Shown: one piece after another, positions 10,061 through 22,823 of the stretch
Layout: each line of letters opens with the position of its first letter
How positions within the stretch are numbered: position 1 is the stretch's first letter
Assembly (NCBI RefSeq): GCF_002078875.1
Contig: NC_034414.1
Coordinates: 32,434,265-32,498,264, forward strand
DNA from: Numida meleagris
Taxonomy: Eukaryota > Chordata > Aves > Galliformes > Numididae
Length of the DNA stretch: 64,000 nt
Reading direction: 5' to 3'
Notes under the pieces: model-generated
Databases searched by the model: none
Told to the model about the DNA's origin: nothing
The model's input: the letters and a program-made list of their open reading frames with translations, nothing else
Translations under genes and position numbers: made by a program

Positions 10061-11882
10061 GCGTTATACATTAATGCTGCTTTGTCAACTTCATATATGA
10101 CAGCTTCACTCTGAACAGTAGTTCTTACAATATAAAGCTGTTACACTTGTTGAAAATATTGTCATACTGTAGAAAATAACCATATCACACTGTTCTTAAT
10201 CAAAGTTGCCTGCTAAACTCAGACAAAAAAATATACTGTAGTAAGCATTGCCTGTCCTTCCACCACCTACTGAATCGAACAATCATGTCTAATAAATCTG
10301 CTATTTCCTTCTGAACATCTCTATTACTCTCCAATCATTTCTTCTGTCCTTCTTGCTTTTTCTTTATTCCCCCAACCTCAGATAATCCATAATCTGTTTT
10401 TCTTTATTGCTAGAAGTCCACTATCTATTTCTCCATATATTAAATACAACTTAATTAATACTACTCCCTTTGAGATTTCTCTGCTTCATGTTGCTTTCTC
10501 CATGTTTTTGATTGTGTTGAAACCACTCCTATTTTTATTTTTTTTACTGAGAAGGAGATATGTTGCAGTATTCTGGACGTTTTTTGTTAGCCAGGAAAGG
10601 CATACATCAGGATCTAAGTCTTCATCCCAGATTTTCAGGATATTTTGACTGAAAATTTCATTAAAAATCAGATAAGTGAGAAAGTAACTTCAAGTCATTT
10701 TCCTTAACAAGTGACTTGTCTCCCATCTCAGCTATGTGTAACAGATATTATTAGAGTAGGAAACCAGGAATCCATATAATGTTGGCATGGCAGGATTTTT
10801 TAAGAAGAAATCTGTGGTGTCACACCTCTTCAAAACTACTATTTTTTCATGTCAGCCACTTACCTACTATTTGTTCAGATGATCTACTGTTGTCAGTAGT
10901 CATCAGTGTGGTTCCCCTTATTGCACTTAGATCTTAGCGTATTGGTATACTTAAAATTTTAGATTGGTTCAAATACTGGAGAAATACTAATGTAAAGAAC
11001 AACTCTAGATATTAAGTTGTAACAAAAGTAAATTTATTTTACGAAGTCCTTCTGATCTTTTTCCTTTGTCTATAAGTTGCATGATTACACATTTACATAC
11101 GTTCAAAAGTACTTTATGCAGAGAGATCAAATAGCATTTCTGTAGATCACTGAGTTTCCTCTTTGCATATGTTGGTGTTGATATCATAGATCTGTAGGTG
11201 TTTTCTGCCAACTGACTTTCTCTATTTCTCAGAATACTTGTATGTGTATTCTGAATGATCCTTTGAATATTATTTCAATTCAGTAGTTTGCTCATAAACA
11301 TTCATTTTTTGCTTGAACTGTGATAGTTGTCATGGGTTTATATTGTTCATGTGGTATTTTCAAACGACTATCTTAATTGTCTCTTTCCTCATATTTTTAA
11401 ATTTCCTTTCTCAATAAATTACAGCTGTCTGTTAAGCAAGAACAGTTCTGCTCATGCCTCTAGCTGTATTGGTAATAGGATAATGCCTGAATTTGAATTT
11501 TCTCCAAAATTTAAGTGTAAAAGTCTGTAGTGAAAATAGTTTCAAAAAAGTTTTGTAATAGACTACGAGCCATGTTGGTCTTGGGAGTGAATCAAGTAGG
11601 TTTTATGTTTGTGAAAAGTGACTGTAAATCAGCTTTTCTTCACGCCCTGACAGCAGCACAACTTCAAGGGAACAGTCATCTTTGTTCACGACTGTGGATG
11701 AAGACAGAGAGGTGTGTGCAATTCAGTGTTCTGCCTTGCTACTTCAGCATATCCTCTTAGTCCTCTTAGAGGCTGTGAAGATTTCTTTCTGCTGGGGCTG
11801 TCTTTAGGAGATTGGACAGAACCCATTAGTCTCAATAAAAGTTACTGAATCAGAGACGAATCAGAGTAGTTTCAAGGTGTTG

Positions 11883-11904
11883 TTTTTTTTTTTTTTTTTT
11901 TTTT
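11883..11904. repeat. Poly(T) tract, 22 nt
   Basis: Uninterrupted T run in unique DNA; no adjacent retrocopy recognised. Confidence 0.9.
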
Positions 11905-12998
11905 AACAGTTTGTAACACACACAAAATTTGGTAAGGTATTTCACACCTAAACTGACAGCAGTTTCAGTTGATGAAGTACTATTCCTGGGGTCTTATTCT
12001 TAGGTGCCTTTGGGGCTAGTATCTTTGATCAGGCTAGCACCCTCTTTGTGCACCAATTAATCATCAGATGGTATAATTCATTAACATGTCGGTGAATAGC
12101 ATTTCTCCATAGCATTTTGGAAGATTTTTGATTTGAAAGGAAAGCTATGTGGATTCTGACCCTAATTTTCTGTGGAAGTTTCCATCAGTTTTGTTTTCTT
12201 GGGCCATTTACAAGGGCCTCAGTGATCCTCACTGATAAAGGTGACAGTTTTATGACTATTATGAGAATGATAGCCATCTTATTATTTCTGTAGCAAATAG
12301 CTCATGCTGTGATCTCTGTCAGCAGCAGCAGAGCTTCTTTCTGAAGGATCCCTTACACTTCTCCCCCTTTTTATTTTACTGTACTGTGAAACAGAAATGA
12401 TTGCCACTGAATAGCCACAAAAATTGTCATGGTGTAGGCAACATGTGAAGTATGTCTTTAAAAGAAACATGCATGTGCACCTAATAAGTATTCTCTTGCA
12501 ATAACAGGCCAAGACATAAGTTTGAATCTGTGTCTGATTAAATTTTAGAACTCGACCCATGTATAATTAATGACATGTGGTACTCAATCTTGATGACACA
12601 TCCTATCTATTTAAAAACACTTCTCAAAGAAAGATGATACCTGTATTTCTAAGGCTTTTTTTGCTCCCTGCCTCTTGTGAAAGAAAGCAATCCAAACTGG
12701 CAATTTAGAGTAAACTCAGAGTAAAAAATATTTATTTTTATAGCTGTGTATGGGAATTTCTAAAATGCAGATGAAATGGTTCTGAAATTAGGAATCTTCT
12801 ATCAAGCACTGCTTCGTTATGTAAAATAAGTGTAGCATATCTTAAATATTTTAATTGCTAAAAAGCATTCCTTAAATATATGCTTAGAATTAGAAGTGAA
12901 TTTTGTATATAACAAATCTATTCTGATGTGTTTGCTTTTAAGATACATTTTAGGAAATTTAGATAAATGAACATAGATGATCAAATGTGTATTCCATT

Positions 12999-13017
12999 AA
13001 AAAAAAAAAAAAAAAAA
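12999..13017. repeat. Poly(A) tract, 19 nt
   Basis: Uninterrupted A run in AT-rich unique DNA. Confidence 0.9.
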
Positions 13018-14267
13018 CATATGGCTAGGCATTAACTGTGTTACAAGTTAAGAGGAGGGGGCCTACATTTCTCTTAATGTGTGTGTCCAACTCCATTGAA
13101 ATTAATGATTAGCATACTCCAAGTACAGATAGCATCTCATTTTTAAGACCACATCCTGGTTTTGTTTTCCTAAGAGGTGGTTCATTTAAAGAGGAAGATA
13201 TCATGCCTCAATACTTCATTACTCCTCAGAATCTGTTAGGAATATTGAAAATCTTCTTTCATCTTGGAATTTAGAATTTAGCGCCTTTCTAAGAATAACA
13301 AATTCAGGGTAACTGTATGTTCTTATCTGCTTCAGTTTCCTTCCATTTGTCAGACCAGGTCACAGCATGCCTTGTTTTAATTGGCCTGTTACCAGTACTA
13401 AATCACTTGCATAATTTGCTAAGTCAAGCATTTTATAAGAGACTTTGCTGTATTGTATTGCTGAATTTTCTTCCTTAGTTGCTGAGTCCAATATCAGGTC
13501 TCATCACCAAGTTGCCTGTACAAACAAAGGCACTACGAGGCATTCACACACAATGTACTATGCATCTTAAACTATATAGTTATTTAACAACAGATAAAGA
13601 GTTTCCACTTCATTAAGATTCCCAGGCACCGGGGACATGCTGGAAATTCTTGGAATGCAGAGGAGACAGATTGTAATGGAAACCAGTAAGAATTTGTTTA
13701 AAATATAGGGTTCATATTTTGTACATCAGTGATATTACTGATGAACTCATGTTACCATGCATGCTGTGCACTGGATTGCAATATTCCTGGTACGGCATAT
13801 CTTTTGATGATAGAAGGCTCCAAGATAAGGAATTAAACTCCTGCACACTCTGCACATCTTTTCATCAGCATTCAGTGAAAAATGTCAGATTAGATGCAGT
13901 CTTGAGAGAGCTGATTAAGGAAAGAAAAACACACCCTTTCTTCAGTTTTGATCCACAAAATATAGTCTGTTCTTTCTATGGTTCTAGAAGATCTTGTCCT
14001 TCAAACACATGGATATGAAAAACTTTTCTTGCTTGATTATTCTTATTGTAGTCAACAAGATTATTCACCTGGGAGTACTGTTTGTGAGCTGAAACTATTT
14101 TCATGCTATGAATGTGTCATACATGAGCTAGTATTTTTAAAAATATTTGCAGCCTGAAACGAAGAGCCATTGAATCTCAGCTGTTGGATAGTGGAGCATA
14201 CCCAACTTTGAGCTTTCTCAGAGGTGTATTATACGTTTCCATCAATACAACCAAACTGCCATCAATT

Positions 14268-14318
14268 AAAAAACAAAAAACAAACAAAAAAACCCCCCAC
14301 AAAAACAAAAAAACAACT
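14268..14318. repeat. A/C-rich low-complexity tract
   Basis: Mix of CAAAAAA units and a C6 run. It generates a spurious lysine-rich frame. Confidence 0.85.
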
Positions 14319-16950
14319 TGCTGCATTGTGCAGGCAAATGAGGGGGAAGAAGAGGAAAAAAAGTATAACTCTTAGAAAGATATGAGGCAGGAGGCATCTG
14401 TTGGAGGAAGAAACAGATTTGAAAGTTGCATGTCATAAGGGCACCCGTGGCTGCAACCTTACATTCTAACTTATTATTAAAATCTTCCAGATCCAGTGTT
14501 TGTCTTGGTACATTTTTCAGCTATTAAATGTCTGTGTAATTAATGTAACTCAAGTAATCACTTAGTATGTCAGAGTAAACATTTAACAATAGTAAACTAG
14601 AGAATTTCTAGTATTATAGTAAACTAAAGTATTTCACCACCTCTGTATGCATGGAGTGCTGTGAGTGTATCTCTTTTCCTCATTTGAGTGGAAAAGAGAG
14701 AAAGGCAAATGCATCCAGTTTCATTGTAAGCAGAAATAGGATTTTTTTTTAAGGAGAAGCTTCATGAATTAAAATAATATTGGAGAACAAATATACTTCT
14801 AAATGACTGAAACCTAAAGTTCTTAGTCATCTGCTTTCTTTTACCAACTGATCTGGAAATACACAGTGTTTTATTACAGAATGAGTTGAGGGAATGAATA
14901 AAATATTATATTCTCTTTTTGTGCTTTGAGCCCTGTGGGTGAAAAGCATTTTACAAAAGCTGATTTTATTCAGTTTACATTTAGTGGTACCTACAAACAT
15001 CTTGACTGGGGAACAACATCAGATTGTGCTGATTTCAGAAATTACTTACACCAACAACTTATCATTTGACTTAGGCTTGTCAATTGTAACATGGAAAATG
15101 CTGGTAGTTCTGGTGACTTCAGTGATCTTGGTTAAGCCTTTCCCTGTTATTTCTTTCATTTTCTACTTTTCTGATGTTAGGCTCAATTAAGTAACTAGAA
15201 TGATGGAACTGGGAGGCATTTTGTAAGTTGTTCTAGAGGCTGAGGAAAAAAGAGACGGGTATTGTGAAATTACTCTGCTGATGAGTAACAGATTAGATTT
15301 GTAAATGTTCTGAATCTGAAGGTCTGTGTTTCTTCAAAATAAAGAAGATCCTTGAGTATTAGCATAGGATTATAATAGAAATAGTTCTAACTTCCTTGAA
15401 AATAAAATATGCTAGTACATGTACAGTATGTTTTCCCCTATATCTATGGGTTATATATAAATGAAACATTTGTTTATCAAAATGGTTTCTAACTGTGTAT
15501 ATGAACATGCACTATAATTCACCAAAAGCAGGAGAGGATCGTTTTATTTTTTAAAAGGAAATAAGGAAGTAAAGAAGTTCATCATAAATCTATACATTAA
15601 TAGATATGTCTGTCAGTGGTGGTGTTTTACTCTCTCAATAAATCTGCAGTGTAAGCATGCTACTGACACATCATACTCAAAATAGGCTAAAATGAATGCA
15701 AGTAATAAAGTATCAAAAACTATGTCAGTACAGCATTGTAAACTCACACCCTGCAGCAAGAGATAATATAGGATGACATACTGTCTGTTTAATCCAGGTA
15801 TTTCTTTGGAATGCCTCATAATTATTAGACCAGACAGGAAGATTTTAGGATTGGCAGGTAGTATGAATGTTTCTGTATTTTTTTGTTGGAGTGCTGATAT
15901 GTATACATTCTTGCTGATATGTGTGGTAACAGAAATAGAAAATCTCCACCTGCTTCAGGGAATGAAAAAGAGGACTAGAGAGTATATTTTCCTCCCCTGT
16001 CCTTTTCCTCATGATATACACCACATCAAAAGGCAGAAAGAGCTACTCTGTTCTCTTTGCATTTAGCCAGAATTCCTTTTCACTCATCTCAGAAAAATGA
16101 CCATCAAACAGGCATGCAGCTTTACTCTGTAAAGCAGGAATGAGATCTTCATAGCATAAACATTTTTTAAAAACTTTTTTTGTATCAGAAATTCTCAGTG
16201 CTGCACCTGTGAAATATTTTTTCTGTAATGGTTGTTTATGGTATGTATCTCATTATCTGCTTATAAGCTAATGCTTAAGAGCATTCAGAAGTGTCACATT
16301 CTTGACTCACCAAGAGATAAATACACGTCATATAACTGATCTGAAAATGTTCATTAGCAGATATGCAAGACTTGCTTTGACACTTATTTTCAGAGCATCC
16401 AAGCATTCTTGAATGGACATTCAGTTTTTTAGCATCACAATAGGAATGCTTACTGCCTGGATCACATATTTCAAAGACCTGGAATTAAAGATATTAAGGC
16501 TTGATGAATTTGCATGTGTTTTTTTGTGGACATATACTCTTCCAGTGCAAACATGAAGGTAGGCTTTATTCATTGTCTGCAGGGAGGAACATGCACAGTG
16601 AAGTTTTTTCCTGATAGTAGGGACAGTGCAGCTGGAACAAGCGGAGGAATCACCCTGTAATAGAAGCAGAGATCAAAGATGCATAGCTAAAGAGAAAAAC
16701 CTGGATACCTTCCTTACCTACCTACCAAAAATAAAAATATCCCCAAATAAACAACAAAAAAACATTCAAACTACGTATGATTCAAGGTTAAAGGCTTTAA
16801 AGCTTTTCAGGTATTTCCAAGTTTTCCAAGTTTAGTCTGAAATTCATTTAACAGGGCTGTTGTGTCCATACTAGAATGCATTTATATAGGATCAGATGAT
16901 CTGAAGTTTAAAAAAAAAAGTAGTAATTGGTGTTCAGACACCAGTAAGGC

Positions 16951-17479
16951 TGTCAACGGTTTACGAGTGCTCGGCCCGGTTCCGTGACAAAGGGGACGGG
17001 GGACCCACGGGCCCACGTCCCGGGAAAAGGGGAAAGGGGAAAAGGGTAGGGAGATGGCCCTGAGAGCAAAGAGCAGCGGCAACAATCTGAGGAGAAACAA
17101 AACTAATTTACTAAATAAAATATCGGAATGCAAAACAACACACTATAATACAATATAATTACAATTTAAGCTGATAAATCCAACACAGAGAGAGAGAATG
17201 TCCCAAAATCAAGGTAGGCCTTACTCTACTACCGACGATAAGACGGCTGGAGAGCGAGGTGCTGCCAAGACGAGAGACGGCGGAAAAAGGGATGAGGTCT
17301 TGTGATCTGCAAGTTTTATACTGCGAGCTTTTATCTTTTCCCTCCGACTGGAAAATGGTAACAGAGGAGCAAAGTACCGTGGGGACTGTAGTAGTCCTTC
17401 TCTTCTGAGAACAAGGTACATCCTCTACATGATGTTATGATGTGGAATACCAATAACCGAAAATCACAAAACCATGACA
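16951..17479 (-). mobile_element. Solo LTR of an avian endogenous retrovirus, complete
   Basis: A complete 529-bp LTR on the minus strand. It begins TGTCATGGTTTTGTGATTTT (17479 downward) and ends GTAAACCGTTGACA at 16951, so it has TG...CA ends. It is flanked by a perfect 5-bp direct repeat AAGGC (16946-16950 and 17480-17484), the duplication made by integrase. There is no internal viral sequence, so this is a solo LTR left by recombination between the two LTRs of a provirus. A TATAAAA box lies at 17320-17314. A 5-bp duplication fits the ERVL-type group best among avian families, but this is inference. Its last 168 bp match the LTR end at window position 1-168. Confidence 0.92.
17314..17320 (-). 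promoter_or_regulatory. LTR TATA box
   Basis: TATAAAA on the minus strand about 160 bp from the LTR 5' end, with GC-richer sequence downstream. The position suits a U3 promoter with the R region beginning roughly 25-30 bp further on. Activity is unknown. Confidence 0.5.
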
Positions 17480-17530
17480 AAGGCCTACCTTAATTTTGGG
17501 ACGTTGTCTCTCTCTGTTGAAGTATGTAAT
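17480..17530 (+). mobile_element. Fragment of an older LTR in opposite orientation
   Basis: Directly beside the solo LTR, the plus strand reads AAGGCCTACCTTAATTTTGG then GACGTTGTCTCTCTCTG. This is nearly identical to the stretch within the solo LTR read on its own (minus) strand at 17222-17180. The 8 bases AGTAAGGC before the insertion (16943-16950) also match the LTR just upstream of this point (GAGTAAGGCC). Removing the solo LTR and one AAGGC copy restores a continuous LTR-like segment. The similarity fades after about 17520 and is not seen before 16940. Confidence 0.6.
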
Positions 17531-19171
17531 ACCATTATATATATCATAATTTATACACTGTATTTTTTCTCATATTTAAAATGTCCATATATAGGTAAAA
17601 TGATTTCTGTGAACTTAGAAAATTAGACACAGTTAAAACAACAAATAGAATTGAAAATACTTGCATGAAAGAGTGGAATTATTCAATTTTTTTGTTTGTT
17701 TTTGTTTTTTAAAATTTAATAAAGTTGTGTATGGAGAAGACAGGTTGACAGCCTGTTTCATAACAAAGAAAAGCAACATTATTTAGAAGTGGGAAGAAGC
17801 AATTTAAAAACCTGTGCTCAAAATACTTTGCCCATTTAACACATGATTACATTGCAGAACTCACTGTAAACAATGTCACTGAGGTCAAGAAACACTGAGA
17901 CTGAAAAACAGACAAACTAAAAGGTATTATCAGCTAACAGATTGATGTGAGTTAAAATTTTTGCTCTTGAGCACTTAATCCAAATTCTTAATGTTACTGA
18001 TTAGGATTTAGGAAATTTACCCTGTGTCTGATTGTTGATAGCATTGTACTTACCAGATGTTATTCAGATTGCTCATGCAGAAAGCTCAAATGGTGCAGGA
18101 CACATATGGGCTTGGAATACAGTGGTGAGCTTCAAAGGGCCACTGATTAGGGGTGGTAGGAATTACTATTTCCTGATGAAGATAGAAGGGCATTGTGGAA
18201 AATGAGGGGACATTTTCAGGAGAAGGTCTGGGATGCATCAGCTTTCCTGCGGGTACCATTCCTGACCCCAGAGATACCACCATGGCAGAAGAAACAATGA
18301 ATTTGTCTTAGTATTTCATTCCAAACTGCCTGCGCGATAAAGCACCCATTGAAGTATTTGAACTCTGAATTTATAGATGGAGTTGGCCAAGTTTTTTTCT
18401 CTTTTCACTGAAAAGAGTGTTGTTTGCATGAAATTGTGCAACTTTAGAATTTTCCTTTAAAAGTAGGTCAGAATCACAGGAAACTCTCTAGAGCTGAGGC
18501 AATGTGGCCAGCTTGGACTGACTGGCTATTGCATGGAAGTGGCCAGTGAGTGACAGAGGTAAATACTGTATAATTCATGCTGCAGGTATGGTGGGAACCA
18601 TGCTGCCTCAGTCGCGAGAACAGAACACGTAACTTGGTGAGCTCCACCATTTAAAAAAAAGTATTGTCCGTGGGAAAATATTAGCACATGTAGGCTGCAA
18701 TCAGTCCTCCAAAGAATTTGAATGCAAGTCCAGAAAAAAAAAGGAAGATATGAAAAACTTTTTCTCTAACTTTTCATGCTGGCAAAATTTAAAATTGTAA
18801 GTCTTATTGTAAATAATTATGTTTATAGCTGAACTGAGTACAGTCTCAAAACTTTGAACTGTAAAATACATTGAGCACATAAGCAGAAAAATTGATTCGT
18901 TGTTATAATATGTAAAAATTTTGCAGCACGCAGAAAGCCAAAACAGTTGTCCATGCTTGAGCATCTTTTGCATTTGGAAATGATTCTTTTGGCTATTTGG
19001 GACCCTCAGCAAGGCAATGGTGTACGGGTGTTCCCTGCCCTGTACCGTTCCTGATTTGCTGGGCCACTGCTTCCCTCCCTGCTGCATATGATGTCACAGA
19101 AACTGCATTAAAAGTTCCCAAGTATATTCAGGAATAGTCATATATTTCCCAGAGGTCTATTTTGGTGACAG
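17531..19171. other. Unique AT-rich DNA, no gene seen
   Basis: No recognised repeat beyond a T/G-rich tract (17687-17710). GC-richer patches at 18.06-18.30 and 18.48-18.62 kb match nothing I know. Confidence 0.5.
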
Positions 19172-19385
19172 TTGTCTTCAGTGTTTTTGTAAATTATCTG
19201 GATGCAGGACTCAATATATACAATATATATACATACTAAGTAGGCTTGTGGATGACACTAAATTAGGAGGATTTGACTCTGATGGGGGTGGAGAGACCTT
19301 GCAGATATCTAGACAAATTAGAGGGTTGGGCAATCACCACTTGTATGAAGTTTAACATGAACAAGTGCACCTTGTACACATTTCA
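19172..19385 (+). mobile_element. CR1 LINE internal RT fragment
   Basis: A short internal CR1 piece around the RT catalytic box: AATTATCTGGATGCAGGACT, then GTGGATGACACTAAATTAGG (FADD box mutated to LVDD, 19245-19256), then GGGCAATCACCA and AAGTTTAACATGAACAAGTG. An ATATATAC expansion (about 19214-19237) sits just before the catalytic box. Both the 3' end of CR1 and the endonuclease are absent, so this piece was cut off after insertion or interrupted by the neighbouring LTR region. Confidence 0.75.
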
Positions 19386-19614
19386 GCAATTATGAATCAG
19401 AGCACTGGAGTGTCTGGTCTTCTGTTCAAGAATTGCCATTTATTCCCTGTGTCGGTAGGTATAGGTTGGCTTTAACCACTTGATTTTATTTATGGATCAT
19501 TGTATGTCAAAAGGATTCTACAGGGATCTCCTTTTTAGAGAGGTATGTTTGTAGCCCTATCCGTGGTATAAATTGAAGAAAATAAAAGGAAAAATACAGT
19601 TTATCTTGGGAAGT

Positions 19615-19935
19615 AGTGCCATAATACACACAGTAGTTGTTCAGGAGGACACATGTTTTCACAATGAGATCCCCCACCATTCGCCTTTGCCCTTCCTCCC
19701 TTAAGCGTGACATCATGTGATATGAAATATCCCTTTGGTTTGTTAGGGTCAGCTGCCTGACAGTTTCCCATCCCCAACTCTTGCTCAACCTCCTGGCTTT
19801 GTAGGGATTTGAATGAGTCTTAGACCTGTGCCAGAACACCTTAGCATTCATTTGATATCAGTTCTGTTCTCCCTAAAGTGCAGAGGGCTGTATGGGCTGC
19901 TGTGGAGAAAGTTAACTCCATCCCAGTCAGACGCA
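19615..19935 (+). mobile_element. Old avian endogenous-retrovirus LTR fragment
   Basis: Contains stretches I recognise from a widespread avian LTR type: ATCATGTGATATGAAATATC with CCCTTTGG and GGGTCAGCTG after it (about 19715-19755), and at the end GAAAGTTAACTCCATCCCAG (19909-19928), the usual 3' end region of that LTR. The middle is divergent. The 5' boundary is unclear, and no target duplication could be found. It is a different LTR type from the one at 16951-17479. No coding remnant of a provirus is visible nearby. Confidence 0.6.
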
Positions 19936-22549
19936 TTAAAGTCAAATAACTTGCAATTATCAAAAAACCAATCAGTTTATAAAGGTTTATATATATATTC
20001 AGATGTTGATTCCAGCATGGGACAATATAAGTGTTAGTAATATTTCTAACATAGCTGTATCTGCCATAACTGAGGTACTATTTTCCAATCCATGTATAAA
20101 CTAGTAATTCTGTCAAATCTGAACAGAATTGCATGATGCTTTTATCTACAAACACAGATAGTATGTCAGAATGGATTAATGATGAGCATCTTTATGAAAA
20201 GAGTAGAGAAATTAATTGTTTCTTTTTGAAAAATGTAAACCTTTGCACAAGTGCTTATCCTAATTTACACTATTGGATTTACTGGCGAAGATCTTTGACA
20301 AGTGTGTGAAGTATGTTTAGAGTTGAAATATGAAATATGTTTAGCATTTTTAACTCTCTTCGGAGTCAAACTTTTTGATAGGTGACCTTAGTAGAACCAA
20401 AGTCATAGTAATCTAAAAAACATATCCATATTTTAAAACACATACTTTCCTTTGTTATCTAAAATAGTATGTTTGCAAGGAAAATAACTGTCCAAAGAAA
20501 AATGTTATGTCTTAGATGAATTGAGGAAGAAATAAAAAAATACCGCAGCATCTTGGTAGTATGTTAGGTATTCTTTTGCTCTTGAAATTACCACAGGGAA
20601 CTGTTCTGAAGTGTTCTCTCCCTCTCTTCCTTTTCTTTTTCTTCTTCTTTTTTAAGTGTTGTCCCCATGTTTAGTTGCTAATGTAAGAATTAGTTGTTAA
20701 AACCCCATCTTTTAATAGTACTGAATATTTAATAAGTACTAGTAATAGAAGAAGTGTTCATTTTTGTTTCCTAAGGATGAGCAAAATAGTATCAATTTAA
20801 TATTAATGAAGAAATACTAGATCTTTGTGCATGATCAGTTTAGGGAGAAGAAATCTGTATTTACAGTTTGGAAATATTGTTTTAGTAGGCTGTGAAGCAG
20901 GTAATTTGGAAGGCACAAGTTATAGCTGTGTATCTAATTTCCTCTTTGTATATCCTTAGTTCTTTTCTAAAACAGAAGTTCTTTCCCTCTCATATTTTCA
21001 AGGCCTATTCTATTTACAACAGAATGAAAAAATCTACAGGCTCAAAAGAGACACTCTTATAGCCTTTTCCATCTCTTCTTGATTTCAGTAGCGAGTGGTA
21101 GAGGACATCTGAACGCAGGAGGCAGAAATGCAAGAGTAAATTTTGGCCCAAAACTGTATATTTTCTCTTACACTGATAAATCTTACAAATGCTTCTAGAA
21201 CATCAGGTTCCTCAGTTGTGTAAGACTGACCAAGAGTATTGCTTAGAAAAAATTAACTGTTTTCAGTAGAAAGCCAGACAGTTTCATTTGATGTTTGTCT
21301 TAATCCTTTTTCAAATACGTAAATTTTATAGCTTACAATTCTGCTTCAAAGGATTCTGCCTTGCTTTGACTGACATTTCTCATGTAGATATGGTAGAGAA
21401 AGATTATTTGTCTCAACAGCAGGCTGATGGCAAAACATCTATACTATGATTAAGCTCATTTCTAGATTAGTAGGATTGCACTAGCACTTTCTGCAGCTGG
21501 TATCTCTGTGACAGTTGTAGTCATATTACTCTGCATTTCCGTGTTTTTGTTTTTCTCCCAAATAGATTCTGACTTATGGAACACCATCACAAAAGCAAGA
21601 AACAGCAGCAGCATGACTGGAAGCATTTTTTGTATAAGAATATTCTGCTATTGTTATTTAACAGAAATTTAATTTTGAATGTAGTCTTGACATTAACAGA
21701 ATGTTTATAGGATCAGACATATTTATCCTTTATTGCCTAATTCTAAGAACTTTGGATGCCTAAGCCTTGACTTTTAAAAGTCATGCTTAAATTTTTTGTA
21801 GTTTTCATTGTGCATGTAATTCAGCATGTGAAGGAGATTTCTTGGAAAAAAAACATGACAGGTTTTGTTGGCTGTTTAGCAAAATAGGTCTGCAAAAGGT
21901 AGAGTTTTTAGGGAGGTCTATTTTAAAATGAAAAACTTAGGGAAAATCAAATTCAGAGAGTTGGGTTATAATCTTAAGATGGGAAAGCTAGAATTAATAG
22001 TTAATGCTTGATCTCTGTTTTCTAAAGACGTTAAGGTCAAAAAGGAACTGTTAGGATAATTTAATAGGATCATTCTTCAACAACAGTTACTAACCATGTT
22101 AGTGTTTTATAGATCTTACTAAGCAGATCATAGAGCAGTACAGATTCAGAGACAGTACGTGTGGTCAGATAACACATGACATGGCATATAGAGTGATTAT
22201 ACAGCTTGAAGTGGGAGGTGGACTATAACTTTAACAGCCTGAATCCAACCTCTAAGGCTAGCCTATTTGTGTTCCTTGAGATAGGGTTTGAACAGGAATG
22301 CAGAAGCGTTCTGCAGCACTGTCTGTGTTACTGCTGTGCCTGCTAACTCTCAAGCAATCCTGAACCACAGCTGAACTAGATGCTATGTGGTCTTTGTACC
22401 ATGAACCAAACGAACAGCAGTGACCCCAGAAGGTCTGGTTCAGGAAGAAAGAGTGGTTCTCTGTTAGGATTAAAGTTCTCTTACGTTGTTCATGGACATA
22501 TCAAACCAGCTATTTTATTTTTACACAGATTTTATGCTAATGGATGTTT
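19936..22549. other. Unique AT-rich DNA, no gene seen
   Basis: Strongly AT-rich sequence with pyrimidine-rich tract near 20625-20655. No repeat or exon recognised. Confidence 0.5.
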
Positions 22550-22823
22550 TAGAATCATACAATCATTGAATCCTTAGAGTTTGAAGGGACCTCTGAGGAC
22601 TATCTAGTCCATCTCCACTGCAATGAATAGGGACACCACAGCTGGATCAGGTTGCCCAAGCCCTTATCCAGCCTCGCCTTGAAAGTTTCCAGGGACGGGG
22701 CATCAACCACAACACTAGGTAACCTGCTCCAGTGCCTCGCCACCCCTAGATTTTTTCCTTATATCTAACCTAAATCTACCCTCCCTGAGCTTGAAGCCAT
22801 TTCCCCTTGTTCTATTACCACAG
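22550..22823 (-). mobile_element. CR1 LINE 3' end, minus strand, old copy
   Basis: On the plus strand it opens with AGAATCATACAATCATTGAAT, a decayed form of the CR1 terminal repeats, followed by GAAGGGACCTCTGAGGA, CTAGTCCATCTCCACTGC, GATCAGGTTGCCC, CCTTGAAAGTTTCCAGGGA and TAAATCTACCCTCCCTGAG. These are the complement of the CR1 3' UTR and the end of ORF2 (GRFRLDIRK region). The element is 5'-truncated at about 22823, with no intact frame. Confidence 0.88.

Larger units (their letters stand above)
8429..16950. other. Unique AT-rich DNA, 8.5 kb, no gene seen
   Basis: Long repeat-poor stretch, strongly AT-rich. It contains homopolymer runs listed separately, A/C-rich low complexity at 14268-14318, and frames up to 99 codons (13719-14018) without recognisable motifs. 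No splice-bounded coding pattern or RNA gene could be made out. Confidence 0.5.

Noticed and set aside
13719..14018. 99-codon plus-strand frame in unique DNA
   Set aside because: No similarity or splice signals that I could recognise; consistent with chance.
18701..19087. 128-codon minus-strand frame
   Set aside because: Low-complexity lysine/phenylalanine-rich end from A/T runs and no recognisable domain.
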